Part shown: positions 1-6,767 of the stretch, one piece after another
How positions within the stretch are numbered: position 1 is the first letter of the stretch
Layout: each line of letters opens with the position of its first letter
DNA from: Candidatus Nitrotoga sp. CP45
GTDB lineage: Bacteria > Pseudomonadota > Gammaproteobacteria > Burkholderiales > Gallionellaceae
Assembly: GCA_945874105.1 (NCBI GenBank)
Contig: CAMCFJ010000008.1
Location: 18,487 to 82,486 of the forward strand
Length of the DNA: 64,000 nucleotides
Reading direction: 5' to 3'
Notes under the pieces: generated by a model
The model's database searches: none
Seen by the model: only the letters and a program-made list of their open reading frames with translations
Told to the model about the DNA's origin: nothing
Position numbers and translations under genes: made by a program

Positions 1-82
1 AGTAGAAGTATCCTCCTGCGCCTAGACCGATCAGGGCCAGAGTCAGGGTTATTTTGATCCACAGCAATTGGCTTGGTTTCAT
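1..82 (-). CDS. N-terminus of probable membrane fusion protein (partial)
   Basis: The first 27 codons of a minus-strand gene run off the left edge. They begin MKPSQLLWIKI and continue as one hydrophobic helix ending in GLGAGGYFY, typical of the inner-membrane anchor of HlyD/MacA-type periplasmic adaptor proteins. The ATG is 21 bp downstream of the stop of the TolC-like gene, so the two are probably co-transcribed as parts of one tripartite efflux system. The function rests on the anchor plus the neighbour; no adaptor domain is visible in the window. No good ribosome binding site precedes the ATG, which suggests translational coupling. Confidence 0.55.
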   Translation of the reverse strand, partial: MKPSQLLWIKITLTLALIGLGAGGYFY

Positions 83-103
83 AGGTGGATTTTTCGTCAA
101 CAG

Positions 104-1558
104 TTAAGGAGAGATTTTTTCCGTCGCAATGGCGGAAAAATCAAGTTTGCCCATGGATTGAGCCAGTGCCGCTTTGGCGATGTGCCAGTTGTAAACGGCC
201 TGTATGTTCTGCATCCGGGCGCTGGCGAGCGATACCTGGGCGGTCAGAAGATTAAGGATATTCCCCACGCCCGCCTTGTAGCGCCCGAGTGCGACTCGTT
301 CCGATTGAATTGCACTGGACACAAGAACGATGCTGCTTTTAACCGCTTGGGTTCCGGTGACGACGCCCTGGTAGGCTTTCCACACGTCCAGGGCAACCTG
401 CTGGCTGATTTTTTCGTGCTGGGCGAGGCGTGTTTCGATCTGCGCCTCGGCCGCTCGAATGCGGTAATTAATATTGTAGCCGGTGAAAAGCGGGTAATTA
501 AACGACACACCTAGTGCCGAATTATTGGCAGTGGTAAAGAGGCTTGATTCGCTATGTGATAGGTTCGTCGAAAGGGAAATAGTCGGCATTCCAGCAGACT
601 TCGCAGCCTCTGCATTGGCCTTGGCGGCGTTGACCTGAGCCTTTGCGGCGGCCAGGTCGGGGCGCAAGCTTCGCGCCTCTTCGATCAGCCCTGCGATATC
701 GTGCTCGAACTCTGCATCCGCCACCTGAAGGGAAGGAGGTGTGATTGCAAAAGTGCGGTTGGCGTCCAACCCCATGCTGTTTGCCAGCACGCCCTGAGCG
801 TTTCTGGCGTCTCCCTCGGCCTGTATCCGATTCAATACTGCTTGCGAATAGGCCGTCTGGGCTTGCAGTTTGTCGGCTGGCGTGCCACTGCCGATGGTGT
901 AACGGGCGGTAGCGGCATTGAAACTTTCGAGGGCGGAGCTTTCCGCTTTCTTCACGGAGATAACGGCAGCCTGGGCGGCAAACAGCTGATAGTAGGACTG
1001 CACGGCGAACAGGAAGACCGACTGAATAGTGGCATCCTGGGTTGAGTTTAGTGCGGTAAGCACCTGTCTGGCGTTTTCCAGGGCGGCGGCACGGGCGCCG
1101 AAATCGTACAACAGGTAATTCAATGAAGCACTGACACTTTGCTGGTCATAAGTTGCCGTGCGGGGCGTGAACGAATTGCTGCCACCGGTACGGTTTCTTG
1201 ATACTGCGCCGGCGATGCTGATCGATGGCAGATAGGCGGATTTTCCGATGCCCACCAGGGCCGCCTGGGCTCTTGCGTTTGCCCACGCCTCGCGCGTTTG
1301 CGGATTGTTGCACAGCGCCCGTTCCACTACATCAGTCAAAGAAAGCGCAGCTTTGGTGAACTGGGCGTTCTCGCAGGGAATAACGGGCAGAGGATGCTGA
1401 ATGCTCTCCGCCATGGAGCTCGCGGTCAGCCCCTGCGTCGAAAAAGGATCGACCCTCTCCGCCATGGCAGGAGCCGCCATCCCAGCCAGAAAACTGGTTG
1501 CGATGACTATTGCAACTTCACGCAAGCGGGAATGATTATCCACAGACACAATAACCAC
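104..1558 (-). CDS. TolC-family outer membrane efflux protein
   Basis: A 484-residue protein with an N-terminal signal peptide (hydrophobic stretch about 15-30, likely cleavage after AMA at 33). Two long alpha-helical repeats follow, rich in Ala, Gln and Asn, typical of outer-membrane efflux proteins (two OEP domains). The coiled segments with YQLFAAQAAV and ARSLRPDLAAAKAQVNAAKA match the periplasmic tunnel of TolC relatives. It should form the trimeric outer-membrane exit duct for the adaptor encoded just downstream. The start is a GTG at 1558 without a clear Shine-Dalgarno; GTGs at 1549 and 1543 are alternatives. The substrate cannot be read from the sequence. Confidence 0.9.
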   Translation of the reverse strand: MVIVSVDNHSRLREVAIVIATSFLAGMAAPAMAERVDPFSTQGLTASSMAESIQHPLPVIPCENAQFTKAALSLTDVVERALCNNPQTREAWANARAQAALVGIGKSAYLPSISIAGAVSRNRTGGSNSFTPRTATYDQQSVSASLNYLLYDFGARAAALENARQVLTALNSTQDATIQSVFLFAVQSYYQLFAAQAAVISVKKAESSALESFNAATARYTIGSGTPADKLQAQTAYSQAVLNRIQAEGDARNAQGVLANSMGLDANRTFAITPPSLQVADAEFEHDIAGLIEEARSLRPDLAAAKAQVNAAKANAEAAKSAGMPTISLSTNLSHSESSLFTTANNSALGVSFNYPLFTGYNINYRIRAAEAQIETRLAQHEKISQQVALDVWKAYQGVVTGTQAVKSSIVLVSSAIQSERVALGRYKAGVGNILNLLTAQVSLASARMQNIQAVYNWHIAKAALAQSMGKLDFSAIATEKISP

Positions 1559-1797
1559 TTTCGTTTTTTTTCATGGGCAAGAAGGTAAGCCTTAATTTTC
1601 AAGAGGAGTTCGTTCTCTTTAAAATAGAATATGGCATGAGCAAGGTATTGCATCTGCTTGACGAATACATTACTTGATAACCAACTTTATAACAAATAGT
1701 TACAGTGTTGTTTGCCGTCGGTATGAATAACTCAGGCAAATTAAATGCTGAGTAGCAGAGGTGTGATCAAAGCTCATTTGCGTTAGAATGCGCGCGC

Positions 1798-1873
1798 GCC
1801 TCGGTAGCTCAGTGGATAGAGCGACCCCCTCCTAAGGGGTAGGTCGGACGTTCGATTCGTCTTCGGGGCACCA
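1798..1873 (+). tRNA. tRNA-Arg (anticodon CCT)
   Basis: A complete 76-nt cloverleaf with encoded CCA. The acceptor stem GCCTCGG pairs with TCGGGGC (two G-T wobbles). The D-arm contains AGTGGATA, the anticodon stem ACCCC/GGGGT encloses loop CTCCTAA (anticodon CCT, reading AGG), and the T-arm carries TTCGATT. It is transcribed rightwards and is followed at once by a degraded island of toxin-antitoxin genes and integrase remnants. This fits the common use of tRNA 3' ends as integration sites, though I found no second copy of the 3' end as an att repeat. Confidence 0.95.
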
Positions 1874-2032
1874 ATATCCATCAGGTTTTCAGCGATTCAC
1901 GCTGTTCTAACTTCCAGTTGTTCCTGTGCCGTGTAAGGCCAGTGCAAGAATTTACGGGCTGTGTGGATGCGCCGGTTGGGGCTGTCCAGTGAGCAAACGC
2001 GAACGACCTTGGGCGACTTGCTAAAGCGCATT

Positions 2033-2452
2033 TTATTTCGCTGAAAGTTTTTGACCCACTGAGCCAGCATAGAAAACAACTAGCTTTACCGGCACAGAAC
2101 CAATATTGCGACCGTTGTGAAGCGTATTAATAACCTCTGCCATGGCTTCACCGGACTTCAACCGTTTTACTGCGCCATTTTTTAACAGAACTTCCAGCTC
2201 ACCTTCAAGAACCATGCCGAATGAAGGAACAGGATGCAAGTGCCAACCTGTTTCACCGCCTGGCGAAATTTCGATAATCATGCCTGTAATTTCAGCTTTT
2301 CCAGATGGGTATTCAATTGGTTTACCATCCCAGCTTGCTTCTGTTTTCAATACCGTGGAAGCCTTGACCGAGGCAGATTGCTCCAGAGAATAGGCTTCAG
2401 AATGGCATGCAAACGCAATAACAAGTGGATAAACCATTCTTAGAATTTTCAT
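2033..2452 (-). CDS. exported cupin-domain protein
   Basis: 139 residues with a probable N-terminal signal peptide (first 20 residues, ending HSEA) and a single cupin barrel. The first cupin motif is visible as HLHP followed by VLEGELEVLL, giving two metal-ligand histidines; a later histidine lies in INTLHNG. Small exported cupins of this type bind a divalent metal but have no single known activity, so no reaction is assigned. It stands alone between the tRNA and the toxin-antitoxin island. A dispersed repeat copy lies just upstream (2483-2526). Confidence 0.75.
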   Translation of the reverse strand: MKILRMVYPLVIAFACHSEAYSLEQSASVKASTVLKTEASWDGKPIEYPSGKAEITGMIIEISPGGETGWHLHPVPSFGMVLEGELEVLLKNGAVKRLKSGEAMAEVINTLHNGRNIGSVPVKLVVFYAGSVGQKLSAK

Positions 2453-2482
2453 GCGATTCCATTCCTGTTTGACGGTTGATGA

Positions 2483-2526
2483 GGGAGGGCAGGCGAGAGC
2501 CTGTTCGCTATGCTACCTAATTTCTG
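2483..2526 (+). repeat. dispersed ~45-bp repeat, copy A
   Basis: One of three similar copies in the window (others at 24548-24592 and 26015-26056). The shared core is GAGAGCCTG, a few variable bases, CTATGCT, then CC and AATTT. Copies A and B differ at roughly eight of 44 positions by eye. This copy sits between the cupin gene and the truncated antitoxin that ends at 2539. Confidence 0.6.
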
Positions 2527-2538
2527 CGGCCACGGCGG

Positions 2539-2706
2539 TTATCCTTGCGCTTTGGCGATATGGCGCAGGGTGGCCAGCGAGACTTCATGGCCTCCGGGCT
2601 GGTTGATTTCATCCAGTGCGGCGGAAAGGCGTTCTTCGGCAAAGGCCGGGTCTTCATGCAGTAGTTCAACCACTGCATCACCATGGGGGCGGGATGATTT
2701 GCTCAT
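2539..2706 (-). pseudogene. truncated HI1420-type addiction-module antitoxin
   Basis: A 55-codon reading frame, 6 bp after higA1, beginning MSKSSRPHGDAVVELL and ending LRHIAKAQG before TAA. This matches the N-terminal half of the HI1420-type addiction antidote family, where the same segment (about residues 10-50) is followed by a helix-turn-helix that is absent here. The usual length is about 95-110 residues. It ends about 13 bp from repeat copy A, so the 3' half was probably lost by deletion or insertion there. No matching RelE-like partner is adjacent. It could still be translated, but the DNA-binding half is missing. Confidence 0.6.
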
Positions 2707-2712
2707 GTCTCG

Positions 2713-3000
2713 TTATGCCGCCAGTCTTTCCAGCGGCTTGATATTCGGTCTTGGCTGTTGCCCGGCTTGCCAAAGGTCAAACTGTGTTTGCATTCCCATC
2801 CATACATCGGGGGAAGTGCCCAGCCACGCAGAAAGGCGCAAGGCCATTTGCGCCGTTATTCCGCTGTTCCCGTTCAATACCTTGGAAAGCGTGACGCGGG
2901 AAACTTGCAATTCCTTTGCCGCACTTGTTACCGTCATACCTTCGGGCAACCATTCCCGCAATACTTCGCCGGGGTGCGCCGGATTGTGCATTCTGCTCAT
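2713..3000 (-). CDS. higA: HigA-family antitoxin, copy 1
   Basis: 95 residues with the typical HigA start MSRMHNPAHPGEVLREWLPE and a helix-turn-helix around residues 20-65 (TSAAKELQVSRVTLSKVLNG). It should neutralise the HigB toxin encoded 12 bp upstream and repress the pair's promoter. It differs clearly from copy 2 (3836-4141), so the duplication is old or the two were acquired separately. The order toxin then antitoxin is normal for higBA and reversed relative to most type II systems. Confidence 0.9.
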   Translation of the reverse strand: MSRMHNPAHPGEVLREWLPEGMTVTSAAKELQVSRVTLSKVLNGNSGITAQMALRLSAWLGTSPDVWMGMQTQFDLWQAGQQPRPNIKPLERLAA

Positions 3001-3012
3001 TTTTATTGTCTC

Positions 3013-3291
3013 CTAGTGATAATCCAAATAATTCACCAGCTCTGAATTTTCACCATCGAAGGTGATGACCATGCGCCAGTTACCGTTTAATGCCACGGCA
3101 TAATGCCCGGCAATGGCACCAGTCAGAGGGTGCAATTTCCAGCCCGGCGCGTTCATATCGTCAGGGCATTTAGCACTGTCCAGTATGGTCAGCATCACCC
3201 GCAGCTTTGCGGCATGGTGCGGCTGTATGCCTGCCTTGCTCCCTGTTCGAAAGAAGGTTTCCAGGCCCTTATGACGAAAGGTTTTTATCAT
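3013..3291 (-). CDS. higB: HigB-family RelE-like toxin, copy 1
   Basis: 92 residues beginning MIKTFRHKGLETFFRTGS, a HigB signature, and ending with NGNWRMVITFDGENSELVNYLDYH. The family is a ribosome-dependent mRNA endonuclease of the RelE/ParE fold. The basic and aromatic core (WKLHPL, NGNWRM) is present and the length is normal, so it looks intact. It is co-transcribed with higA1 (12-bp gap). A homologous toxin lies at 4153-4461; the two share the frame HKGL..FF.TGS.AGIQP.HAAKL. Confidence 0.9.
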   Translation of the reverse strand: MIKTFRHKGLETFFRTGSKAGIQPHHAAKLRVMLTILDSAKCPDDMNAPGWKLHPLTGAIAGHYAVALNGNWRMVITFDGENSELVNYLDYH

Positions 3292-3322
3292 TGTCAGATT
3301 GTATGTTGTTAATTAACACTTA

Positions 3323-3560
3323 TCAACAAAAAAGAATATAATCCAGTGCATTTACTTTTGGATGCGCCCTACCGGCGCACCACGCGCAGCGCGCCCGGTA
3401 CGGCCTTGGCATCAAACTCAATCCCGGCTTGCTCCAATATCTACGCTTCAATTTTGACGTGCCACAGGTGAAGTAGGTCAAGCGGGCGGCGGCTGTATTG
3501 TTTCTCACCGTTGGGATAGTCCGGTGCTAAACAGAAAAGCTGGGCGGGGGCTTAAACTCA
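3323..3560 (-). pseudogene. tyrosine integrase C-terminal remnant R1
   Basis: Translated on the minus strand, the segment reads QYSRRPLDLLHLWHVKIEA, a TAG stop, then ILEQAGIEFDAKAVPGALRV. This is the end of a phage-type tyrosine recombinase, where the YRRRPLDLL...W motif carries the catalytic tyrosine. The stop falls where relatives usually have a Trp codon. The part 3416-3494 is repeated at 4519-4597, and about 55 bp of it at 5236-5290. It lies between higB1 and brnA1 and has no intact domain. Confidence 0.65.
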
Positions 3561-3572
3561 GTGATGCTTTGC

Positions 3573-3812
3573 CTAATCTCGAAGCGCATCAATTATACGA
3601 GTCTGCCAGCCGTTGCCGGTCGCCTTGAACTGCTCCAGGATTTCAGTATCAAGGCGCAGTGTCACTTGCTCGCTCCCCAAAGGCCTGCCCGGGCCGCGCC
3701 GGAATTGCTGTAATTCCGCATCAGTCAGCGGTAAGTTGTCAGGGTCAGTCAGTGCGGCAGCGGTAATCTGCGCATCTTCAATGTCGGTGAGTCGAATTAG
3801 TTTCCTGCTCAT
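3573..3812 (-). CDS. brnA: BrnA-family antitoxin, copy 1 (no adjacent toxin)
   Basis: 79 residues starting MSRKLIRLTDIEDAQITAAA and ending with the BrnA signature RLDTEILEQFKATGNGWQTRI. The ribbon-helix-helix end binds DNA and the N-terminal part binds BrnT. No brnT lies upstream; instead it follows higA2 after 23 bp, giving the order higB-higA-brnA. Compared with copy 2 a TGG codon has become TAG, removing the last five residues (WTKHH). The start at 3812 is chosen because the identity with copy 2 begins near it. Confidence 0.8.
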   Translation of the reverse strand: MSRKLIRLTDIEDAQITAAALTDPDNLPLTDAELQQFRRGPGRPLGSEQVTLRLDTEILEQFKATGNGWQTRIIDALRD

Positions 3813-3835
3813 AATATGTTCGCGCAGTAAAACGC

Positions 3836-4141
3836 TTAAGTCGCTATCACGTGGGCGCGTTGCACTTTCGGCATACCTGCTTTGCGCACTTGCCAAAGGT
3901 CATATTCAGCTTGTTGTGCAATCCACGCATCAGCATGACCGCCATTCTCTAAACCCAACCAACCTTCGAGCCTCAGCGCCATTGATGGGGAAATTGCAGC
4001 GTGCTCGTTCAACACGCGGGACAAGGCGGCACGGGTAACGCCCAGCTGCTTGGCGGCATCGGTAATGGTTAACCCTAGTGCGGGCAATACGTCTTCTCTC
4101 AAGGTCGCGCCCGGGTGTGGGGGATTGTGCATTTTGCTCAT
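3836..4141 (-). CDS. higA: HigA-family antitoxin, copy 2
   Basis: 101 residues, start MSKMHNPPHPGATLREDVLP, with a helix-turn-helix (TDAAKQLGVTRAALSRVLNE) at about residues 27-46 and the usual HigA tail containing WLGLENGGHADAWIAQQAEYDLW. It lies 11 bp downstream of higB2 and should bind and repress that operon. Length and motifs are normal. The next gene, brnA1, follows 23 bp later on the same strand and may share the transcript. Confidence 0.9.
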   Translation of the reverse strand: MSKMHNPPHPGATLREDVLPALGLTITDAAKQLGVTRAALSRVLNEHAAISPSMALRLEGWLGLENGGHADAWIAQQAEYDLWQVRKAGMPKVQRAHVIAT

Positions 4142-4152
4142 GATATTTTCTC

Positions 4153-4461
4153 CTAGTGGTAATCCTGATAATCGACTAGCACGGCATCCTCGCCCTCAAA
4201 GGTGAATGTCATGCGCCAGTTGCCATTGACGCTTACTGAATAATGCTCGGCAAGGTTCGCAGTCAGTGGGTGAAAATCCCATCCCGGCATATTCATATAG
4301 CTGGGGTCTTTGGCGACATTGAGGCGTATCAATTGCCGTTCCAGTTTCGCGGCATGGCGCGGCTGAATGCCTGCCCTGCTGCCAGTTTCAAAAAATGATT
4401 TCAGCCCCTTGTGCCGGAATGTTTTGATCATGACGTGAATGTATAGCGTAGCGTTTCGCAA
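4153..4461 (-). CDS. higB: HigB-family RelE-like toxin, copy 2
   Basis: The frame from 4461 gives 102 residues; the family start MIKTFRHKGLKSFFETGSRA is at residue 11, so the true start is more likely 4431 (92 residues). The end NGNWRMTFTFEGEDAVLVDYQDYH parallels copy 1. It is a ribosome-dependent RNase by family knowledge. All core residues that can be judged are present. It forms a normal higBA pair with the next gene (11-bp gap). Confidence 0.88.
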   Translation of the reverse strand: MRNATLYIHVMIKTFRHKGLKSFFETGSRAGIQPRHAAKLERQLIRLNVAKDPSYMNMPGWDFHPLTANLAEHYSVSVNGNWRMTFTFEGEDAVLVDYQDYH

Positions 4462-4490
4462 GTCAAGCGAATTACTCTCTTTAAGCCACC

Positions 4491-4600
4491 ATGCGCAAAC
4501 CCGCTTGCACTGGTATAAACTCGATTCCGGCTTGCTCCAATATCTACGATTCTATTTTGACGTGCCACAGGTGAAGTAGGTCAAGCGGGCGGCGGCTTAA
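4491..4600 (-). pseudogene. tyrosine integrase C-terminal remnant R2
   Basis: The minus-strand reading LDLLHLWHVKIES, TAG, ILEQAGIEFIPVQAGLRMVA matches remnant R1, including the same in-frame TAG, so R1 and R2 are copies of an already broken ancestor. The matching block is 4519-4597. Relative to R1, about 58 bp between the block and the brnA stop are missing, possibly by deletion between two similar GC-rich stretches (GGGCGGCGGCT and GGGCGGGGGCT). Confidence 0.65.
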
Positions 4601-4602
4601 AC

Positions 4603-4884
4603 TCAATGGTGCTTTGTCCAATCCCGAAGCGCATCATTTATGCGAGTCTGCCAGCCGTTGCCGGTCGCCCTAAATTGCTCCAGAATTTCAGTGTCAAGGC
4701 GCAGTGTTACTTGCTCTTTTTTACCGCTTCCTAATGGCCTTCCGCGCATCGGTTTGAACTGGCTTAACTCAGCATCCGTCAGTGGTAAATTATCGGGGTC
4801 AGTGAGTGCGGCGGCGGTAATTTGCGCATCCTCTTCCGGTGTAGGCAATATCAATATTCGCCCTGATTTAGTTTTGATTTGCAT
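4603..4884 (-). CDS. brnA: BrnA-family antitoxin, copy 2
   Basis: 93 residues. The core EDAQITAAALTDPDNLPLTDAE is almost identical to copy 1, and the C-terminus RLDTEILEQFRATGNGWQTRINDALRDWTKHH is the full-length form. It overlaps the end of the broken brnT by 17 bp, the normal brnTA arrangement. It should be DNA-binding and able to neutralise BrnT, but its own toxin partner is frameshifted, so it may now be an orphan antitoxin or a repressor. Confidence 0.87.
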   Translation of the reverse strand: MQIKTKSGRILILPTPEEDAQITAAALTDPDNLPLTDAELSQFKPMRGRPLGSGKKEQVTLRLDTEILEQFRATGNGWQTRINDALRDWTKHH

Positions 4885-5138
4885 ATTTAATACCTTCCTT
4901 ATAGTTAGCTTTTCGCAAGCTGATTATTCGTCTCGTATCTTCGCGGTTAACAAAAACTACGCAATACAACCTTGCACCAACCACACCCAAAGCAATCATG
5001 CGCGCTTCACCATAATCGTGGCGGGTGTCCCGGCCATATCAATGCGTCATCCCATTCCAGCTTTACCGCATCGGATAATGACAAGCCATGCTTGCTTTTA
5101 TTCAGTGCGTCTTTCGTTTCGTCGAAAGTGATTTGCAT
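4868..5138 (-). pseudogene. brnT: frameshifted BrnT toxin
   Basis: From the ATG at 5138 the frame reads MQITFDETKDALNKSKHGLS and runs to ALIWP. The homologous reading then continues one base out of frame as DTRHDYGEARMIALG, RLYCVVFVNRED and RRIISLRKANYKE, the typical BrnT C-terminal half. Removing one C from the CCC run at 5029-5031 restores a single 89-residue frame ending at 4868 inside the brnA start. BrnT is a RelE-like RNase. This is either a real inactivating frameshift or a sequencing error in a homopolymer. Confidence 0.8.
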
Positions 5139-5199
5139 GGCATTTAATGTAGTTATTTTTAATAGCAAAGTCAATGATTATTTGTAGATGCATTTAATC

Positions 5200-5400
5200 G
5201 CTTCACCACCCACAAAGCCGCTTGCGCTGGTACAAACTCAATCCCGGCTTGCTCCAATATCAACGCTTCAATTTTGACGTGCCACAGGTGTAACAGGCCC
5301 AGTTCCCGCAGTATGCAGTGTGGCGCTGGGCTAACGTGCCAAAAGAACGGCGTAAGCCATGCAGGGTCAGCGCGGCAAGGCGGCTATCAGATATTCCACA
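5200..5400 (-). pseudogene. tyrosine integrase C-terminal remnant R3
   Basis: The minus strand encodes DSRLAALTLHGLRRSFGTLAQ, which contains the HxxR box of tyrosine recombinases (LTLHGLRRSFGTL). After a deletion and frame change it reads LLHLWHVKIEALILEQAGIEF, the C-terminus also seen in R1 and R2, here with TTG instead of the TAG. The segment with the second HxxH/W box and the catalytic tyrosine is lost. It marks the outer edge of the TA island next to nadC. Confidence 0.7.
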
Positions 5401-5456
5401 AAGAACCTCAGCTGTGAATGCTTCCTACATAGGCAACGATAGATTAAAACGATAGA

Positions 5457-6302
5457 TTAAATTTCAAACCGCATCGATAAATCTATAGCCTGTATATCTT
5501 TGGTCAGGCCACCAATGGAGATGCGTTCTACGCCGGTCTCGGCGATAGCGCGTACTTTATCAAGAGTAATGCCGCCGGAGGCTTCCAGCTCGGCGCGTCC
5601 GGCAGTGAATTTGACAGCAACACACATACTATCGAGATCGAAATTATCGAGCAAAATTAGCCTGGCACCTGCATCTAGTGCTTCACGCAACTGTTCCAGA
5701 TTTTCTACTTCGATTTGGATGCTTACACCCTCAGGAACAAGATGGAAAGCTTGTGCCAACGCAGGACGGATGCCGCCCGCAGCCAGAATATGATTCTCCT
5801 TAATCAGCACACCATCAAATAAACCAATCCGCTGGTTATGCCCGCCACCCGTTTTCACTGCATATTTCTGTGCCATGCGCAGACCTGGCAGCGTCTTGCG
5901 TGTATCCAGAATTTTTGCGTGCGTGCCGCGCACCGCCTCGACATAGCGCCGCGTCTGCGTAGCGGTCGCAGAAAGTGTCTGCAAAAAATTGAGTGCGCAC
6001 CGTTCGGCAGTCAGCATCGCACGTGCATCACCGCGTATCTCGCACAGCGTTTGCTTGGCTGTTACGGCATCGCCATCCTGCGCAAGCCAAAGAATGACAC
6101 AATCTTTATCCATCGTTTTGAAACACGCATCAAACCAAGCTGTGCCGCATAACACTGCATCCTGGCGCGTTATAACATTGGAATGTGCTTCTGTATGCAA
6201 GGGAATGAGTTGCGCGGTGAGATCGCCGCCGCGCAGGTCTTCATCGAGAGCAGTGGTTACATTGGCAAAAATATGGGCGGCCAGTTCATGTTGGTTAATC
6301 AT
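5457..6302 (-). CDS. nadC: nicotinate-nucleotide diphosphorylase (carboxylating)
   Basis: 281 residues, normal for NadC. It converts quinolinate and PRPP to nicotinate mononucleotide, CO2 and PPi in de novo NAD synthesis. Visible motifs are the active-site stretch ILDTRKTLPGLRMAQKYAV, then KTGGGHNQRIGLFDGVLIKENH, and the barrel end SGGITLDKVRAIAETGVERISIGGLT. It stands alone: the TA island is downstream and a gene-poor 465-bp stretch upstream. nadA and nadB are not in the window. The ATG at 6302 has only a weak ribosome binding site. Confidence 0.96.
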   Translation of the reverse strand: MINQHELAAHIFANVTTALDEDLRGGDLTAQLIPLHTEAHSNVITRQDAVLCGTAWFDACFKTMDKDCVILWLAQDGDAVTAKQTLCEIRGDARAMLTAERCALNFLQTLSATATQTRRYVEAVRGTHAKILDTRKTLPGLRMAQKYAVKTGGGHNQRIGLFDGVLIKENHILAAGGIRPALAQAFHLVPEGVSIQIEVENLEQLREALDAGARLILLDNFDLDSMCVAVKFTAGRAELEASGGITLDKVRAIAETGVERISIGGLTKDIQAIDLSMRFEI

Positions 6303-6767
6303 TTCAGTTTAGCCGTAGACACTTGTTGAGTGCTCATTATCAGATTATAAATTTTCATCCAGTCACTTGAAGCTTTGCGGCTCAATACTGGCAGAGAATT
6401 GGGCAATAGCCAATTTTGGAAATCCATCAAGGTTTAATTGTAAGGTGCGCTGAAGAACCAAGTGCAATATTTTTGGGGGAAATATTGCATGGGAAAAACG
6501 TGCAAGCAGTTGAGTATTCATAAGCAAAGGGACAGGTCTCGACACCGCAGTTGCTAGGGTTAAACCTTGGAGAGTTCCCAGCGTAGCTCGGTTGATATGA
6601 ATGGAATGAAGCCCAACATCTCTCACTCTCGCACCAATACTGCCAAGGCACCTTGGTTACAATAGTACGTCAGACTTGGAATTTGCCGACTACTTGAAGC
6701 TGTAATCTTTACACGGCAGCACGACCCCCGTGAATTTCAAAAACATGTTGGAGTTTGCCAACGCTAT
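6303..6767. other. gene-poor stretch with a 10-bp hairpin
   Basis: No convincing gene. A minus frame of 87 codons (6363-6626) has no recognisable motif. A perfect 10-bp inverted repeat, TGCAATATTT at 6463-6472 and its complement at 6480-6489, encloses a 7-base G-rich loop. It has no T-run on either side, so it is not a standard terminator. The rest could be decayed sequence between nadC and mutY. Confidence 0.5.

Noticed and set aside
1897..2079. 60-codon minus-strand frame just after tRNA-Arg
   Set aside because: It could be another integrase or transposase scrap, but I see no motif and it overlaps the end of the cupin gene, so it is not listed as a gene.
2713..5300. CRISPR array
   Set aside because: The repeats in this island are three long pieces of gene remnants with unequal spacing, not short regular repeats with spacers; no cas genes are present.
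6363..6626. 87-codon minus-strand frame between nadC and mutY
   Set aside because: No ribosome site, no domain, odd composition; treated as non-coding.
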